Of a stretch of DNA of 5,050 nucleotides, positions 1 to 5,050 are shown in pieces; position 1 is the first letter of the stretch; each line of letters begins with the position of its first letter. The stretch is from an uncultured delta proteobacterium. Its GTDB lineage: Bacteria; Desulfobacterota; WTBG01; CAIYCZ01. The stretch spans positions 1 to 5,050 of the forward strand of contig CAIYCZ010000635.1 in NCBI GenBank assembly GCA_903924805.1, given 5' to 3'. The translations under genes and the position numbers were made by a program. The notes below the pieces were generated by a model. It ran no database searches. It worked only from the letters and a program-made list of their open reading frames with translations, and was not told where the DNA came from.

Positions 1-719
1 ATCCGAATATCACGCACCCTGGTATCATAGATAAATTCCACACCCTTCTGTTCAAGTCCCTTAACAAGTGTTCTGATGATACGGCGCATCCGATCTGTGC
101 CAAGATGCGGCTTATTACTATACAGTATTTCCTCCGGTGCGCCAGATTTGACCAGCTCTTTCAGCACCTCTTTCCTCAAAGGACTTTTTATTCTGGTGGT
201 AAGCTTTCCATCAGAAAAGGTGCCGGCTCCGCCCTCGCCAAAAAAAACATTTGATTCAGGATTGAGCTTTCCGCTCTCCCAGAACATATCCACATCTCTG
301 ACACGCTGCGCCATTCGTGAGCCGCGCTCAATGAGAACTGGTTGTGCACCTCTCTCTACCAAAGTGAGTGCAGCAAACAGACCAGAAGGACCACAGCCGA
401 TAATAACCGGCCGGTTACTGAGCGCGGTAACCTTCGGAGCAGCCTTTGCCTCCTCTGGCGTATATTGTTCGACATCCTTTCTCCTCAATATATTCTGCAG
501 AACATGTTGTTCCGCAGCCAGCTCAACCGCAAAAGTATAAACCACATCAATCCGTTCCTGCCGCGCGTCAATGGAACGCCTGAGAATTTGAATGTTCAAT
601 ATCTCAGCTTCCGGTATCCGCAGAAAATCTTCAACCAGGACCGTTAGCTCTGCAGAACGCGCAAATGGATGTCTGACGTTTAAGAGCTTTATCCAGATTT
701 TTTCTTTTGCTTCAGCCAC
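1..719 (-). CDS. FAD-dependent dehydrogenase, COG2509 family (N-terminal 239 residues, cut by window edge)
   Basis: This is the 5' part of a gene that continues past the left edge; 239 codons are visible with no stop. The first ~95 residues are the N-terminal domain typical of this family, including the stretch ILRRSIDAR (45-53). A Rossmann FAD-binding motif follows: VIIGCGPSG (105-113, GxGxxG at G108, G110, G113), with ERG (131-133) at the end of the second strand. Family hallmarks come next: ESNVFFGEGGAGTFSDGKL (155-173), GAPEEI (193-198) and NKPHLGTDR (202-210). Full members are roughly 450-530 residues, so about half is present. The start is GTG at 719, chosen because GGGAAGAGG lies 7 nt upstream and the protein then begins as the family does (KIWIKLLNVRHPF). 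It overlaps the upstream nucleotidyltransferase gene by 31 bp. The family is a predicted cytoplasmic flavoprotein oxidoreductase; I know of no settled substrate, so none is proposed. Confidence 0.9.
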   Translation of the reverse strand, partial: MAEAKEKIWIKLLNVRHPFARSAELTVLVEDFLRIPEAEILNIQILRRSIDARQERIDVVYTFAVELAAEQHVLQNILRRKDVEQYTPEEAKAAPKVTALSNRPVIIGCGPSGLFAALTLVERGAQPVLIERGSRMAQRVRDVDMFWESGKLNPESNVFFGEGGAGTFSDGKLTTRIKSPLRKEVLKELVKSGAPEEILYSNKPHLGTDRMRRIIRTLVKGLEQKGVEFIYDTRVRDIR

Positions 720-2134
720 GTAATTACCTCTTCCCGGCTGTTAAAAATTCCCTGCCGTTCACCTTCATGTATCTCACGCAACAGATCACCCACCGCCTGA
801 CCTTCAGGGATTTTCATAACCTGCATAATATCTTCTCCCGTCACCAGCGGCTCATACACTTTATCACGTGCAGATGATAAAAATGTTTCTGCCAGCTGTT
901 CAACCAGATGCTCTACTCTGTCTTTTGTTTTTTTATAGCTGTCTTCAGTGCTTGTTGCGGATACATCCGCACGTGCCAGCAGCAGCACTTCAAGCGGCGC
1001 CTTTTCAATGTCCCGCAACAAGCGGTTTTGTGCCTGTGCGCTTATTTGTTTAAGCTCCGACAGCTGCAGGATGCGCATGTGGTTTTTGGTGACAGTTTCA
1101 AGCACTCTGAGAGCCTTTTTCCCCAGCAGCAGTCTCCGTCCTATCTGCTGATTAAGCTTTAAACCTTCTGCTTCATGACCTAAAAACCTGATGCGTGATC
1201 CATCCACCGATCGTGTCATGGTCTTGCCGCTGTCATGCAGCAGCCCGGCAAACATGAGAAGTGCCCGGCGGGAAATTACCCCTTCCTCAAGATACTCATT
1301 CAAATAATTATTCAGATAAGCTGCACAGTTCTTAAATGCTTTGTCCGGGGCATCAATAAGATTAGCAAGGAGCCCTACCGTCTTTAAGGAATGTTCAAGA
1401 AGGTCATGCCGGTGAGGAGGCCCCTGCTTAACTGTTTGAAACAGTTTTAATTCAGGAATGAGAAGATAGATGATGCCCAGATGTATGAGTTCCCGTAAAG
1501 TGCCGTCAGCATCGGGAAGATGTAAAATAGCAAACAGCTCTCTTTTTATACGCTCGGGAGCAACTGCGGGCAGCAGGTGAGCCTTTTTCTGCAGTAATGA
1601 TAGTGTCTTTTTTTCGATGGTAAAATTAAATGCCCGTGCAAATCTAAAGGTGCGGAGGATGCGGAGCGGGTCCTGGTCAAATGAAATGTTACTGTCTGCA
1701 TGGATTATTTTATCTTGTAAATGTTTCTTCCCTCCCAGAGGGTCAATGATGTGAAGGCCTTCCCTGTTAAAAAGGTCAGATACACTCAGGGCCATAGAAT
1801 TGATGGTGAAGTCCCGCTCCCTGAGGTCGCTTTCAATATCATCACCTCTTAAGGGAGCAAAATCTATTGTAACAGACCGGCCCCTCTCCCGCACGACAAC
1901 CCGGGTTTGATTAACATCCCAGTGGATGATCGTTCCCTTTGACTGGCTTGCAAAAAGTCTGACAGCTTTTTCCCATTCCAGACCCAGGACAAAGTCAAAA
2001 TCTTTTCCATTAAAAAAGCCCATCAGCGTATCCCTCACTGCACCGCCAACCAGGTAGATTGGGGTACCGAGTTGTGAAGAGATGTGACAGGCTAATTGAA
2101 TTGCCGGAAATGTTTTTAAGCTGTGCAGGGTCAA
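689..2134 (-). CDS. cca: Class II CCA tRNA nucleotidyltransferase / poly(A) polymerase with HD domain
   Basis: The enzyme adds nucleotides to RNA 3' ends, most likely CCA (or part of it) on tRNA, in the cytoplasm. The 481-residue product shows the class II polymerase-beta fold motifs in order: LVGGAVRD (28-35), the metal-binding DFD (D45, D47), RERDFTINSMA (105-115), the nucleotide-selecting helix QDPLRILRTFRFA (154-166) and PERIKREL (193-200). A C-terminal HD phosphohydrolase domain follows: H243 and H248, GLLHDSGK (297-304, H300/D301), H320 and H352. The tail PLVTGEDIMQ (429-438) is usual for the long bacterial subfamily. Many relatives have E where Q154 stands in the EDxxR motif; D155 and R158 are kept. 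Sequence alone does not separate full CCA-adding, CC- or A-adding and poly(A)-polymerase activities, so the symbol is provisional (pcnB is the alternative). The start is TTG, the only ATG/GTG/TTG between an in-frame stop (2152-2150) and the GGAVRD motif; no Shine-Dalgarno site is visible. Confidence 0.93.
   Translation of the reverse strand: MTLHSLKTFPAIQLACHISSQLGTPIYLVGGAVRDTLMGFFNGKDFDFVLGLEWEKAVRLFASQSKGTIIHWDVNQTRVVVRERGRSVTIDFAPLRGDDIESDLRERDFTINSMALSVSDLFNREGLHIIDPLGGKKHLQDKIIHADSNISFDQDPLRILRTFRFARAFNFTIEKKTLSLLQKKAHLLPAVAPERIKRELFAILHLPDADGTLRELIHLGIIYLLIPELKLFQTVKQGPPHRHDLLEHSLKTVGLLANLIDAPDKAFKNCAAYLNNYLNEYLEEGVISRRALLMFAGLLHDSGKTMTRSVDGSRIRFLGHEAEGLKLNQQIGRRLLLGKKALRVLETVTKNHMRILQLSELKQISAQAQNRLLRDIEKAPLEVLLLARADVSATSTEDSYKKTKDRVEHLVEQLAETFLSSARDKVYEPLVTGEDIMQVMKIPEGQAVGDLLREIHEGERQGIFNSREEVITWLKQKKKSG
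727..735 (-). promoter_or_regulatory. Ribosome binding site of the FAD-dependent dehydrogenase gene
   Basis: On the minus strand this reads GGGAAGAGG, a purine-rich Shine-Dalgarno sequence ending 7 nt before the GTG at 719. It lies inside the 3' end of the nucleotidyltransferase gene. It decides the non-ATG start of the flavoprotein and implies that ribosomes finishing the upstream gene can re-initiate here. Confidence 0.75.
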
Positions 2135-2156
2135 GGTTACATCGTTGCATTAATGA

Positions 2157-2182
2157 GCTTGCCGGCCAGCAAGCCGGCAAGC
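2157..2182. repeat. Perfect 10-bp inverted repeat before cca
   Basis: The arms GCTTGCCGGC (2157-2166) and GCCGGCAAGC (2173-2182) are exact reverse complements around a 6-nt loop, CAGCAA. In the transcript the GC-rich hairpin would end 22 nt before the TTG start of cca. There is no T run on either side, so a terminator is unlikely. Its sequence differs from the two repeats further upstream. It could be another class of interspersed palindrome or a leader structure affecting cca translation. Confidence 0.8.
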
Positions 2183-2197
2183 GTTATACGGATAGAT

Positions 2198-2228
2198 GGG
2201 AAGCCCCGCTTTGCAGGCGGGGCTTCCC
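2198..2228. repeat. REP-like palindromic repeat, copy A
   Basis: The arms GGGAAGCCCCGC (2198-2209) and GCGGGGCTTCCC (2217-2228) form a perfect 12-bp stem around a 7-nt spacer that can add a G-U and an A-U pair to leave a 3-nt loop. Positions 2201-2222 match copy B (minus strand, 2284-2263) at 20 of 22 positions, which makes this a dispersed repeat unit and not a one-off hairpin. It lies in the hisD 3' untranslated region. Confidence 0.8.
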
Positions 2229-2262
2229 GGAGTCTAACAATATTTTTTTACATTCCTCTTGA

Positions 2263-2284
2263 CCCCGCTTACAAAGCGGGGCTT
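2263..2284. repeat. REP-like palindromic repeat, copy B (inverted relative to copy A)
   Basis: CCCCGCTT (2263-2270) and AAGCGGGG (2274-2281) form a perfect 8-bp stem with a 3-nt loop. Read on the minus strand, the 22-nt unit matches copy A except for two transitions. One lies in the loop; the other changes a stem G-U pair in copy A to A-U here, so pairing is kept. It begins 21 bp after the hisD stop codon. The opposed orientation of A and B, 40 bp apart, resembles a bacterial interspersed mosaic element. Confidence 0.75.
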
Positions 2285-2305
2285 GCGAGGCATGTAACCG
2301 GTCAG

Positions 2306-3595
2306 CTATTTTTTCAGCCGTTTCTCGATGGATTTTGCATGGGCATCAAGAGACTCGGCATTGGCAAGCCTGATTATGTCGGCACCTACTGACTGCAAAG
2401 CCTCCCGGGAGAAAGCGATGATGCTTGTTTTCTTTAAAAAATCATCCACTGAGAGCGGTGAAAAAAACCGCGCCGTTCCTCCGGTAGGAAGCACATGGTT
2501 TGGTCCTGCAAGGTAGTCACCGAGAGCCTCAGGGCTGTAATGTCCAAGAAATACCGCACCTGCGTTTTTTATCCCGGGCAGCAGATCCCATGGCCGCTCA
2601 ACGCACAGTTCCAGGTGCTCTGGCGCAACCTCATTGGCAAGCTGTACAGCTTCCTGCAGGTCCCGGGTTATAATGACTGCCCCGTAGTTTTCGAGTGAGC
2701 GCGAAGCAATGTCCTTCCGTTTCAGCTGTTTAAGCTGGCGCGAGAGTTCTTGTTCAACACTGCGCGCGATGTTTTCATCGGTCGTTACCAGCAGTGCACA
2801 TGCCATCTCGTCATGCTCTGCCTGGGAAAGCATATCAGCTGCAGCATATGCAGGAATGACGCTGCCATCCGCTATAATAAGTATTTCACTCGGGCCGGCA
2901 ACCATATCAATATCCACATCTCCGTAAACCAGACGTTTTGCCGTTGCCACATACATATTCCCGGGACCGACAATCTTATCCACACGGGGAACGGACTCGG
3001 TACCGTATGCAAGAGCTCCGATTGCCTGCGCACCGCCTATCTGAAAAATCTTTTCTATGCCGCACAGGTCTGCAGCCACAAGCAGAATCGGGTTAATCCC
3101 GTTTTTTGCGCCGGGAGTTACCATGATAATTTCTGCCACTCCGGCAACTCGTGCAGGAATAGCGTTCATTAACACTGAAGAGGGATAGACTGCCTTCCCG
3201 CCCGGCACATACATGCCTGCTCTCTGAAGCGGCCGCACCAGTTGACCAACTATCTCGCCTTCTGATTCAGCCTGTATCCATGAGTTCTGCATCTGGCGGC
3301 GATGAAATTTCTCTATTCGCTGATAGGCATGCGCAAGCGATGACAGCTGTTCCTTTGATACTTTTTTGTAGCTTTCCCGTATCTGTTTTTTTGAGACTTC
3401 AAGATCGCTTATTCTGATTCTGATTTTATCAAACTTCTCGGTAAACCGTATCAAGGCGCGGTCCCCGTCGGTTCTCACCTCCTGGAGTATATCCCTTACG
3501 GTTAGTTCAATGTTTTCAGCAACAGTCTCACTTCGCTTGACGACAGCAGCGAAGGCTTTTGAAAAATTTCTGTCACATGTTCTTAAAATGCGCAT
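2306..3595 (-). CDS. hisD: Histidinol dehydrogenase HisD
   Basis: HisD catalyses the last two steps of histidine synthesis, oxidising L-histidinol to L-histidine through the aldehyde with two NAD+. It is a cytoplasmic zinc-dependent homodimer. The 429-residue product has normal length (E. coli 434). Family motifs run in order: RPLQRAGMYVPGG (121-133), QIGGAQAIGALAYGT (185-199), DKIVGPGN (206-213), DMVAGPSEILI (230-240), SQAEHDE (257-263), APEHLEL (324-330) and LGDYLAGPNHVLPTGG (358-373). The expected zinc ligands are Q258, H261, D360 and H419, and the catalytic Glu-His pair is E326/H327, so the enzyme should be active. The start is ATG at 3595, preceded by AAAGGA with a short 4-nt gap. It begins 17 nt after the murA stop, so the two are almost surely cotranscribed. 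No other his gene is in the window; hisG, often between murA and hisD in proteobacteria, is absent here. Confidence 0.98.
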   Translation of the reverse strand: MRILRTCDRNFSKAFAAVVKRSETVAENIELTVRDILQEVRTDGDRALIRFTEKFDKIRIRISDLEVSKKQIRESYKKVSKEQLSSLAHAYQRIEKFHRRQMQNSWIQAESEGEIVGQLVRPLQRAGMYVPGGKAVYPSSVLMNAIPARVAGVAEIIMVTPGAKNGINPILLVAADLCGIEKIFQIGGAQAIGALAYGTESVPRVDKIVGPGNMYVATAKRLVYGDVDIDMVAGPSEILIIADGSVIPAYAAADMLSQAEHDEMACALLVTTDENIARSVEQELSRQLKQLKRKDIASRSLENYGAVIITRDLQEAVQLANEVAPEHLELCVERPWDLLPGIKNAGAVFLGHYSPEALGDYLAGPNHVLPTGGTARFFSPLSVDDFLKKTSIIAFSREALQSVGADIIRLANAESLDAHAKSIEKRLKK

Positions 3596-3612
3596 AGGTT
3601 CCTTTCATGTCA

Positions 3613-4863
3613 TTATTCTTTTTCGCGGTAAATATCAGCACCCATACTTTTCAATTTATTCTCGAGATTCTCATATCCCCGGTCCAGATGATAGACCCGT
3701 GAGACCGTTGTGGTGCCTTCCGCCGCAAGTCCGGCTAAAACAAGAGAGGCACTGGCGCGCAGGTCTGTTGCCATAACCGGCGCTCCTCTGAGCCTGTCTA
3801 CCCCGGTAACAATGGCGCTGTCCTGCTCAACCCTGATATCTGCGCCCATCCGCTCAAGCTCTGCAACATGGGTAAATCTGTTTTCAAAAATAGTTTCACG
3901 GATAACGGATGAACCGGGTGCCCGTGTTGCAAGAGCCATGATTTGCGCCTGCATATCCGTGGGAAATCCCGGATAGGGAAGCGTTTTTACCTCAACCGGG
4001 ATTAATGAGTCATTGCGCCTTACCCGTGCGGTATCTCCGCATTCTTCAATGGAAAGGCCGGCTTCCCTCAATTTCTCTACCACCGACTCCATGTACGGGA
4101 GGGGACAGTTTTTTATGGTAATATCGCCACCGGTAATTCCGGCAGCTACCATAAACGTTCCCGCCTCAATGCGATCAGGCATCAGGGTATGCACAAGGGG
4201 GTTGAGTTCCTTAACTCCTTCAATGGTTATCGTATCGCTGCCTTCTCCGGATATCCGGGCACCCATTTTTTTTAATGCCTGTGCCAGTTCTACTATTTCC
4301 GGCTCCCGGGCTGCATTGACAATAGTGGTCACTCCATCTGCAAGACTTGCAGCCATCATGACATTTTCAGTACCTCCCACCGTGGGGATATCAAAAGAGA
4401 GCCGTGCCCCTTTGAGTTTTTTGCAGGAAGCATTGACATAGCCCATATCAATGGCTATGGAGACTCCCATAGTTTCCAGTGCCTTTAAATGGATATCCAC
4501 CGGGCGCACCCCTATGGCACATCCGCCGGGAAGGGAAACCCGGGCCCGGTGAAACCGGGCAAGCAGCGGCCCCAGAACAAGGAACGAAGCACGCATGGTT
4601 TTCACCATGTGATAGGGCGCTTCATTAGATTGAATGTTTTTTGTGTTGATACAAAAATCATCAGTAAACGTGGTTTCACACCCCAGGTGCTCCAGCAGCG
4701 CCCTCATGGTCGTTATATCGCGAAGCTTCGGAACACCGGCAATGCTGTGCTGCCCGCTTGCAAGCAGCGTTGCAGTCAACAGGGGAAGTGCCGCGTTTTT
4801 AGCCCCGCTTACCGTTACTTCCCCGCGCAAGGGATTACCACCTCTGATAATTATCCGGTCCAC
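3613..4863 (-). CDS. murA: UDP-N-acetylglucosamine 1-carboxyvinyltransferase MurA
   Basis: MurA catalyses the first committed step of peptidoglycan synthesis in the cytoplasm, moving enolpyruvate from PEP to UDP-GlcNAc. The 416-residue product matches the usual length (E. coli 419) and contains both halves of the inside-out alpha/beta-barrel fold. Visible active-site residues are K22 in SGAKNAALP (19-27), R91, the catalytic loop LPGGCAIGVRPVD (111-123) with C115 and R120, D303 in PTDMQAQ (301-307) and R395 in LDRGYENLE (393-401). The Cys at 115 predicts fosfomycin sensitivity at the target; variants with Asp there are resistant. The start is GTG at 4863, preceded by AAGGA with a 9-nt gap and giving the family-typical start MDRIIIRGG. 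Translation ends at tandem TAA-TGA stops. It is the first gene of the minus-strand run, with a candidate promoter about 60 bp upstream. Confidence 0.98.
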   Translation of the reverse strand: MDRIIIRGGNPLRGEVTVSGAKNAALPLLTATLLASGQHSIAGVPKLRDITTMRALLEHLGCETTFTDDFCINTKNIQSNEAPYHMVKTMRASFLVLGPLLARFHRARVSLPGGCAIGVRPVDIHLKALETMGVSIAIDMGYVNASCKKLKGARLSFDIPTVGGTENVMMAASLADGVTTIVNAAREPEIVELAQALKKMGARISGEGSDTITIEGVKELNPLVHTLMPDRIEAGTFMVAAGITGGDITIKNCPLPYMESVVEKLREAGLSIEECGDTARVRRNDSLIPVEVKTLPYPGFPTDMQAQIMALATRAPGSSVIRETIFENRFTHVAELERMGADIRVEQDSAIVTGVDRLRGAPVMATDLRASASLVLAGLAAEGTTTVSRVYHLDRGYENLENKLKSMGADIYREKE

Positions 4864-4872
4864 AATACGTTA

Positions 4873-4877
4873 TCCTT
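4873..4877 (-). promoter_or_regulatory. Ribosome binding site of murA
   Basis: The minus strand reads AAGGA ending 9 nt before the GTG at 4863. It supports the GTG start over the next in-frame candidates, and the protein then begins exactly where MurA homologues do. Confidence 0.65.
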
Positions 4878-4922
4878 AATGGGCAGGTACATAATGAGCA
4901 GCTATTTTGTTAATTAGTACAG

Positions 4923-4952
4923 ATTATGCCATTCCTTATGGAGCATTATCAA
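4923..4952 (-). promoter_or_regulatory. Candidate sigma70-type promoter for murA-hisD
   Basis: On the minus strand, TTGATA (4952-4947, 5 of 6 to the -35 consensus) is followed after 18 bp by CATAAT (4928-4923, 5 of 6 to the -10 consensus). A TG one base before the -10 gives an extended -10 form. Transcription would start near 4916, leaving a leader of about 50 nt before murA. This is a motif match only; the region is AT-rich, so chance matches are possible. Confidence 0.4.
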
Positions 4953-5050
4953 GAAAATTGTTTCAGAGATGAAACCATTAATCTATTGTTTTATTTGGAC
5001 TAATGCAGGGTACTTTTTCTACGGGATGGGGAAAAATTATATCTAAAAAA

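Larger units (their letters stand above)
2135..2305. other. 171-bp palindrome-rich spacer between hisD and cca
   Basis: The spacer holds three separate hairpins (listed individually) and a T7 run on the plus strand at 2242-2248. I find no gene in it. None of the hairpins is followed by a T run in the minus-strand direction, so I see no classical intrinsic terminator after hisD. A TATAAC hexamer (minus strand, 2188-2183) lies between two hairpins but has no recognisable -35 partner, so a cca promoter is possible but unproven. It could act as a transcript-stability or processing element between the murA-hisD pair and the cca-flavoprotein pair; this is inference. Confidence 0.7.
4864..5050. other. 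Non-coding AT-rich region upstream of murA
   Basis: This 187-bp stretch runs to the right edge. Apart from the murA ribosome binding site and candidate promoter, I see no gene, RNA or strong hairpin. A TATAAT on the minus strand (5041-5036) could be the -10 of a second promoter, but its -35 would lie outside the window. One minus-strand frame entering from the right edge stays open for 23 codons, too little to call the end of an upstream gene. Confidence 0.6.

Noticed and set aside
76..540. Plus-strand open frame of 154 codons
   Set aside because: It lies antisense to the FAD-dependent dehydrogenase, whose translation matches family motifs throughout. The plus-strand product is Ser/Arg/Cys-rich with no recognisable domain.
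2183..2188. TATAAC as a -10 element for cca (minus strand)
   Set aside because: The expected -35 position falls in the GC-rich arm of hairpin copy A and has no similarity to TTGACA.
2198..2248. Intrinsic terminator (hairpin A plus the T run at 2242-2248)
   Set aside because: The T run starts 13 nt after the stem and lies on the plus strand, where no gene is present to terminate. On the minus strand the hairpin is not followed by T residues.
2750..3172. Plus-strand open frame of 140 codons
   Set aside because: It is antisense to the conserved core of hisD; its Cys/His-rich product looks like a shadow translation and has no supported start region.
4544..4560. 7-bp hairpin GCCCGGT-GAA-ACCGGGC
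   Set aside because: It is inside the murA coding sequence next to the conserved Cys loop and is explained by codons for Arg, Ala and Pro/Gly; no T run or gene boundary is near.
4803..4812. Third partial match to the palindromic repeat (CCCCGCTTAC)
   Set aside because: Only 10 nt match copy B, the other arm is missing, and the bases encode the conserved VSGA residues of MurA.
4013..4917. Two plus-strand open frames of 142 codons each
   Set aside because: Both lie opposite murA, which is intact with all catalytic residues. They have no recognisable family and are explained by base composition of the coding strand.
4982..5050. C-terminal end of an upstream minus-strand gene
   Set aside because: One minus-strand frame is open for 23 codons from the right edge, but the residues match nothing I recognise and the length is expected by chance.

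Overview
The window holds four genes, all on the minus strand. In transcription order they are murA (peptidoglycan), hisD (histidine synthesis), a class II tRNA nucleotidyltransferase/poly(A) polymerase (cca/pcnB type), and the 5' half of a COG2509-type FAD-dependent dehydrogenase that runs off the left edge. I see no convincing gene on the plus strand; the long plus-strand open frames lie antisense to these genes.

The organism is a bacterium that makes peptidoglycan and its own histidine, with mid-range base composition. The murA-his linkage, the long HD-containing nucleotidyltransferase and the COG2509 flavoprotein suggest a Gram-negative lineage such as Nitrospirota, Desulfobacterota or a related phylum. 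This is inference from gene content and protein style, and the sequence does not fix the lineage.

Layout from right to left, following transcription. Positions 5050-4864 are non-coding and carry a plausible extended -10 sigma70 promoter for murA. murA (4863-3613) starts with GTG. After a 17-nt gap comes hisD (3595-2306); the two are very probably one transcript. A 171-bp spacer (2305-2135) then holds three strong hairpins. Two of them are diverged copies of one short palindromic repeat in opposite orientation (REP/BIME-like), and the third is an unrelated perfect palindrome just before the nucleotidyltransferase gene. That gene (2134-689) can only start with TTG and has no visible Shine-Dalgarno site. 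The flavoprotein gene starts at a GTG (719) inside the nucleotidyltransferase gene, overlapping it by 31 bp, with a strong ribosome binding site, so the two are probably translationally coupled.

The genes do not form one pathway: they serve cell wall synthesis, amino acid synthesis and tRNA/RNA 3'-end processing, plus an oxidoreductase family of unknown function. All catalytic residues I could check in MurA, HisD and the nucleotidyltransferase are present, and I saw no frameshifts. I see no defence system, prophage, CRISPR array, tRNA or insertion sequence. The least ordinary part is the palindrome-rich spacer and the poorly defined translation start beside it; I do not see evidence of a new biological system.
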